This document shows positions 14,263 through 17,020 of a stretch of 17,020 bases of DNA, piece by piece. Under the pieces are notes generated by a model, which was given only the letters and a program-made list of their open reading frames with translations, made no database searches and was not told where the DNA came from. A program made the translations under genes and the position numbers. The stretch comes from a bacterium (GTDB taxonomy: Bacteria; Tectomicrobia; Entotheonellia; Entotheonellales; Entotheonellaceae). How positions within the stretch are numbered: position 1 is the first letter of the stretch; the number at the start of each line of letters is the position of its first letter. The DNA lies in NCBI GenBank assembly GCA_027294925.1, contig JAPULM010000191.1, positions 1 to 17,020 of the forward strand, in the 5' to 3' direction.

Positions 14263-15258
14263 TTATGGAACAGAGACGGCCTCGCCAGAGTTCACTGACT
14301 GAATCACGGCTTCCAGCACGGCAATATTGTGCAGCTTCTGTTGACGCGTGAAGGGGTAGGCTGGGCCACCGCCGGCGGCCTCTGCAAAGGCCTCTAGATT
14401 GGCGCGTACCGTGTCGATGGAGTGGTATTGACGGGTCTGGGGTTCGCCCCCGGCTTTACGGACGGTAAGATAGCTTACACCGGCCGCTTCCGGATGCACC
14501 GTGTCCCGGCTCTCCGCCCAGCCGTCTGATCCAAACACATGAAAGCGCATGAAAAATGGTGTCACCAGAATCGCGTTCAGATAGCCCGTGACACCGCTTG
14601 TGAAGCTCAGATGCACGCAGACAAGATCCCCCGACGCCGATGCCCCGAGGCGTTTCGCTGTCTGGGCAAATACTCGCTCTACAGTACCCAGCATGGAAAT
14701 ACAGGTGTCAGTCAAATGAATGCCCATAGCGGTCATCCCCGCAGCCGGCGCATCGACGAGTGAGGCGCGCCAGTCATGCCGGTCGACGTGCGCCAGGATG
14801 TCATGGCTAAAGTTTGCTTCAACATGTATGATGGTGCCGAGTTCAGCGCTGTCGATCAGACGTTTGATTTCCACCAGCGCCGGCTCGTAACGGCGTTCGT
14901 GGCCGATGCCGAGGACCACCCCTGCCTGCTCACACGCCACAATCGCACGCTCGGCGCTTGTCTTACTCAGCGCCAGCGGCTTTTCGCAGAACACGTGCTT
15001 GCCCGCCCCGGCAACCCGCAGAATTTGTTCCTCATGCAGGGAATGCGGGGTGGCCAGGATAATGGCTTGGATGTCCGGATCATCCAGGGCGTCCTGCAGG
15101 TCGTTGGACAGCGGCAAGCCGTGTTCTGTGGCGAAATCGCCGACGCTGGCGGGACTGACATCGATACCCCGCACAATGTTCAAGGTGTCAGACGCCTCGA
15201 GGCGCCTGACAATATGTTTACCCCACCAACCCAAACCGACAATCGCCGCTTTGATCAA
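14263..15258 (-). CDS. Gfo/Idh/MocA-family NAD(P)-dependent oxidoreductase
   Basis: The 331-aa frame starts at TTG 15258, with GGGAG about 9 bases upstream and the Rossmann strand beginning at once (IKAAIVGLGWWGKHIVRRLE), so the TTG start is well placed. The NAD(P)-binding G-x-G-x-x-G pattern is VGLGWWG. CEKPLAL carries the conserved catalytic-pair Lys of the EKP motif. GHERRYEPALVEIKRLID and AAGMTAMGIHLTDTCISML (with the usual active-site D/H region) follow, then the C-terminal beta-sheet domain. Length fits the family (about 330-380 aa). It oxidises or reduces a hydroxyl of a sugar, inositol or similar compound; the substrate is unknown. It is alone on this strand and convergent to the VOC gene. 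Confidence 0.93.
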   Translation of the reverse strand: MIKAAIVGLGWWGKHIVRRLEASDTLNIVRGIDVSPASVGDFATEHGLPLSNDLQDALDDPDIQAIILATPHSLHEEQILRVAGAGKHVFCEKPLALSKTSAERAIVACEQAGVVLGIGHERRYEPALVEIKRLIDSAELGTIIHVEANFSHDILAHVDRHDWRASLVDAPAAGMTAMGIHLTDTCISMLGTVERVFAQTAKRLGASASGDLVCVHLSFTSGVTGYLNAILVTPFFMRFHVFGSDGWAESRDTVHPEAAGVSYLTVRKAGGEPQTRQYHSIDTVRANLEAFAEAAGGGPAYPFTRQQKLHNIAVLEAVIQSVNSGEAVSVP

Positions 15259-15505
15259 GGGTCGTCTCCCCAGGCCACCATCGTGTTACCCTACGCCTCA
15301 ACCTGTACCTTCCAGTGCTGGATGGTATCCCCGTCGGATGACAACTATACTACAACTCTGAAATATCACAAACGATCAATTCCGACCCAGCAGAGGGTGC
15401 GGAATCCAAGCCAGCGGGAAGGACAGAGTTGAGTATTATAGAGGGTAAAAGGCGGCAGTTAGAAAAATAGTGTGATTTTAGATGTAATTCTATGATATGT
15501 CTTAA
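15259..15505. other. Gene-free stretch before the relic region
   Basis: I see no gene here. The last part (about 15430-15505) is AT-rich with many short T runs. It would hold the promoter of the minus-strand Gfo/Idh/MocA gene, but no clear -35/-10 pair is visible. Confidence 0.4.
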
Positions 15506-15673
15506 TGGCAATTTGAAACCATCGTCGAGAAACTGGTGATTTACAGTACACCAGATAAGGTCACCGACAAACGTGCCCTGGCCAAGCGCCCTGAGGCCGT
15601 GTTGTACGGATTACGCATCGGCTATCCCACGGCCTATCGCCTGGGTGGTCACTTCGCCGTCGAACAGCAATGA
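15506..15673 (+). pseudogene. Oxidoreductase-like relic fragments (luciferase-like and flavin-reductase-like)
   Basis: Between a TAA at 15503 and a TGA at 15671-15673 one frame reads WQFETIVEKLVIYSTPDKVT then DKRALAKRPEAVLY. Its beginning resembles the C-terminal region of luciferase-like (LLM) oxidoreductases, where a (I/V)-x-G-(T/S)-P-(D/E)-x-V motif precedes an ALRE-type helix. In a second frame, about 15609-15659, TDYASAIPRPIAWVVTS resembles the start of flavin-reductase-domain proteins (consensus VPRPIAWVST). Neither is complete and they lie in different frames, so this looks like joined fragments. Both matches are short and from memory. Confidence 0.35.
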
Positions 15674-15765
15674 TACTGGGAAGAGTCACCGAAAATCGAG
15701 ACGCCATCATTCCGTTGGAAGTCGCGGGCTCAAACCGGCAATGGCAGCGCACTGAAGCGGTTATC
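15670..15765 (+). pseudogene. N-terminal relic of a clan AA (retropepsin-like) aspartic protease
   Basis: ATG 15670 begins MILGRVTENRDAIIPLEVAG followed by SNRQWQRTEAVID. Bacterial retropepsin-like proteases begin this way and continue with the catalytic D-T-G-F-T-G. Here the match stops exactly at the catalytic Asp: the next codons (IAVRWLCRLAA) are antisense to a vapC relic. The protein has therefore lost its active site and the remaining 80 or so residues, joined near TATCGAT (15763-15769) to the 3' part of vapC. Its ATG overlaps the stop of the preceding fragment. Confidence 0.6.
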
Positions 15766-16008
15766 GATATTGCTGTGCGGTGGCTGTGTCGCTTGGCAGC
15801 ACTGTATTGCTCGCGACAAATTCATCAATGCGTGCAAGATTCTCCTCGACACGAGCGGACTTGCGCGCTCCATAATAAAGTTCACCGAGCACAATGCCGG
15901 GCACGAACACTTCGTTCGCCTCGGCTAGGCGTTGTCGCACGATAGCCTCATTGGCAAGAGCGCAATCACGATATTCGTATCGAGCAGAAATCTACCAATC
16001 TTCGCCAT
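15761..16008 (-). pseudogene. vapC: Frameshifted and truncated VapC-type PIN-domain toxin
   Basis: From ATG 16008 the minus strand reads MAKIGRFLLDTNIVIALL, with the first PIN-domain catalytic Asp in LLDTN, and then meets an early TAG at 15925-15927. One base shift near 15956 restores the family sequence: ANEAIVRQRLAEANEVFVPG, IVLGELYYGARKSARVEENL, ARIDEFVASNTVLPSDTATA, ending QQYR and TAA at 15761. A single base appears lost in the GCGCTCTT-GCC context. The frame stops just after the expected A-x-x-Y segment, so the C-terminal 30-40 residues, including one acidic residue, are missing as well. Its ATG overlaps the last codons of the upstream antitoxin-like gene, a common toxin-antitoxin arrangement. 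Non-functional. Confidence 0.78.
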
Positions 16009-16234
16009 GGATTTGCTCACACCCGTCTTCGATTTCTTGGCTCATGGTGGCCAGGTCGCCGGTGTTAATCGTGCCCGCAAAACGCAGCAATGTCTGCCCT
16101 GGCACCCCACGCACTCGCGCTGCAACTAAGGCACGTACAAACGCTAACACGTGTCGTTGTTGTTCAAGGAGCAACTGGTGAAGGTAGGCACAAATTTCTG
16201 TCTCAAGTTGCGGGACAATCATAAGCTTCTTCAT
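15992..16234 (-). CDS. Antitoxin-like protein paired with the vapC relic
   Basis: ATG 16234 gives 80 aa: KKLMIVPQLETEICAYLHQL, LEQQRHVLAFVRALVAARVR, GVPGQTLLRFAGTINTGDLA, TMSQEIEDGCEQIHGEDW. I recognise this type as the small protein often found directly before PIN-domain toxins in cyanobacteria and related bacteria. It has a helical L-x-x-L-P/L-x-E-Q-Q-R segment and an acidic C-terminal tail ending D/E-W. ATG 16222 is an alternative start, and neither has a strong Shine-Dalgarno. Its end overlaps the vapC start by 17 bases, so the two were translationally coupled. It is intact although its toxin is broken, which fits an orphan antitoxin. DNA-binding autoregulation is likely by analogy only. 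Confidence 0.65.
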   Translation of the reverse strand: MKKLMIVPQLETEICAYLHQLLLEQQRHVLAFVRALVAARVRGVPGQTLLRFAGTINTGDLATMSQEIEDGCEQIHGEDW

Positions 16235-16565
16235 GTACACGGAGACAGCCTGGTTCTCTTTCTCAACCAATTACAGGAAAAGAAGCAAACCAGCACGCAA
16301 CCGCAACAAGCGTCACAGGCGACAGAGAGGCATTGCAAAAGGCCATTTTTCGTCAGCGCCTCAGGCGTGCCCCCGTGGAGCTGGACACACCCTATAGGAG
16401 CAGGTATGGTAGAGTCGCACCCTTGGGGGGAACAAGTAGATGTCGAAGACATGTGAGGGCAAGCATCCGAGTCGTGAGGGCTCAAATCGGAGAACATCTC
16501 TTCCGGATTCGTGACAGTGGCGAGTTGTATGCAATGGCGAGTTGAACCTGAGGAAAAGAAGCGGA
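16235..16565. other. 331-base stretch without a supported gene
   Basis: No frame here resembles a known protein, and short open frames lack start signals. It holds a 10-base direct repeat, TGGCGAGTTG at 16518-16527 and 16535-16544, just before the MFS gene. It presumably contains the promoters of the antitoxin gene (minus) and the transporter (plus), but no convincing -35/-10 pair is seen. Confidence 0.4.
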
Positions 16566-17020
16566 ATGGCAGTAACAACGACGCGCATGCAACCCGCGAC
16601 GATTTTACGGCTCGACACACGGGCGCCGTATTATAAATGGGTCGTGGCGGGCATCGTGCTCCTGGCGGGAGGGACTCAGACCTTCGGCGGCACCAGTGTC
16701 AACCTCGTCATTCCCCGCCTGATGGCTGCCTTCGGCACTGATCTGGCCACGGCGCAATGGGTCGTGACCGGCTTTTTCCTTACCCGCGTCCTGGTGATGC
16801 CCTTGCTCGGCTGGCTCGGCGGCCTGCTGGGGATTCGCAACATGTTTGCTGCCATCATGGTGGGTTATGTGGTGCCTCGATCGGTTGTGGGTTGGCCACC
16901 AACCTGCCCATACTGATTGCCCTGCGCCTGCTGCAAGGCCTGATCATGGGGACACTGGAAGGGCTGACGGCGGTGATCCTGATAAGCGTCTTTCCGGAGC
17001 GCCAGCGCGGCCTGGCACTG
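16566..17020 (+). pseudogene. MFS transporter (DHA2/EmrB-type), frameshifted, 3' end beyond window
   Basis: From ATG 16566 the protein reads RAPYYKWVVAGIVLLAGGTQ (helix 1), SVNLVIPRLMAAFGTDLATA, QWVVTGFFLTRVLVMPLLGW (helix 2), GGLLGIRNMFAAIMVG, then runs into a stop at 16914-16916. One frame over, starting at about 16865, the family sequence resumes: LCGASIGCGLATNLPILIAL, RLLQGLIMGTLEGLTAVILI, SVFPERQRGLAL. A single base appears missing in the GGGT run at 16862-16865. The pattern of helix 1, QWVVTGF, loop G-G-L-L-G-I-R and RLLQG matches drug:H+ antiporters of the DHA2 group in the inner membrane. Either a real inactivating mutation or a sequencing error; the rest lies outside the window. Confidence 0.8.

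Noticed and set aside
14776..15432. 218-codon plus-strand frame
   Set aside because: Antisense shadow of the Gfo/Idh/MocA gene with no protein family character.
15950..15960. Programmed frameshift in vapC
   Set aside because: No slippery site, and the gene also lacks its C-terminus, so decay explains it better.
16860..16870. Programmed -1 frameshift in the MFS gene
   Set aside because: No X-XXY-YYZ slippery heptamer or following pseudoknot is visible, and this transporter family does not use recoding as far as I know.
1..17020. CRISPR array, tRNA genes, rRNA, complete IS elements or prophage genes
   Set aside because: No regularly spaced repeats, cloverleaf sequences, transposase domains or phage structural proteins were recognised by reading both strands.

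Overview
The window looks like a chromosomal segment of a free-living or host-associated Gram-negative bacterium. The housekeeping genes (manA, xthA, an alkyltransferase-like protein, an aconitase-superfamily dehydratase) look proteobacterial. The mix of a PPOX/F420-type flavoprotein, two UbiD decarboxylases, an EthD-like double-domain protein and VapBC debris also fits uncultured lineages such as Tectomicrobia. The sequence alone does not fix the phylum. I see no rRNA, tRNA, CRISPR array or complete insertion sequence.

Layout. 1-3603 is a plus-strand run: the 3' end of an alpha/beta hydrolase, manA, a PPOX-family flavoprotein, a YkgJ-type cysteine-cluster protein and an Atl-type DNA-damage sensor. 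A minus-strand M20 metallopeptidase (3776-5173) converges on it across a palindrome-rich gap. A small-then-large pair of 3-isopropylmalate/homoaconitate-type dehydratase subunits follows (5549-7426). Next come the minus-strand C-terminal relic of a DUF4143 ATPase, an EthD-like protein with two repeats, and exonuclease III. 9547-10530 (minus) is a DUF3179 gene discussed below. Two UbiD decarboxylases converge tail to tail (10674-12272 plus, 12269-13654 minus). A VOC protein and a Gfo/Idh/MocA oxidoreductase complete the intact part. From about 15500 the DNA is a patchwork of relics: oxidoreductase-like fragments, a retropepsin-like protease start, and a frameshifted vapC beside an intact antitoxin-like gene. 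It ends with a frameshifted DHA2-type MFS transporter cut by the window edge.

Most notable observation. The DUF3179 gene is split by one in-frame TGA at 10225-10227. The reading frame continues for 226 codons in the same frame, with family-conserved sequence directly on both sides of the TGA. The TGA sits where the family normally has the first Cys of a CPLC motif, so the product would carry U-P-L-C. A small stem-loop with a G in its apical loop lies at bacterial-SECIS distance downstream. The best reading is an exported selenoprotein, not a pseudogene or two genes.

How the genes fit together. UbiD enzymes, the EthD-like protein, the VOC protein, the dehydratase pair and the Gfo/Idh/MocA oxidoreductase suggest catabolic or accessory carbon metabolism, but no complete pathway can be assembled here. 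Atl and exonuclease III are DNA-repair functions located apart. At least four relics (DUF4143, protease, vapC, MFS) point to an accessory region undergoing decay and rearrangement, mainly after 15.3 kb.
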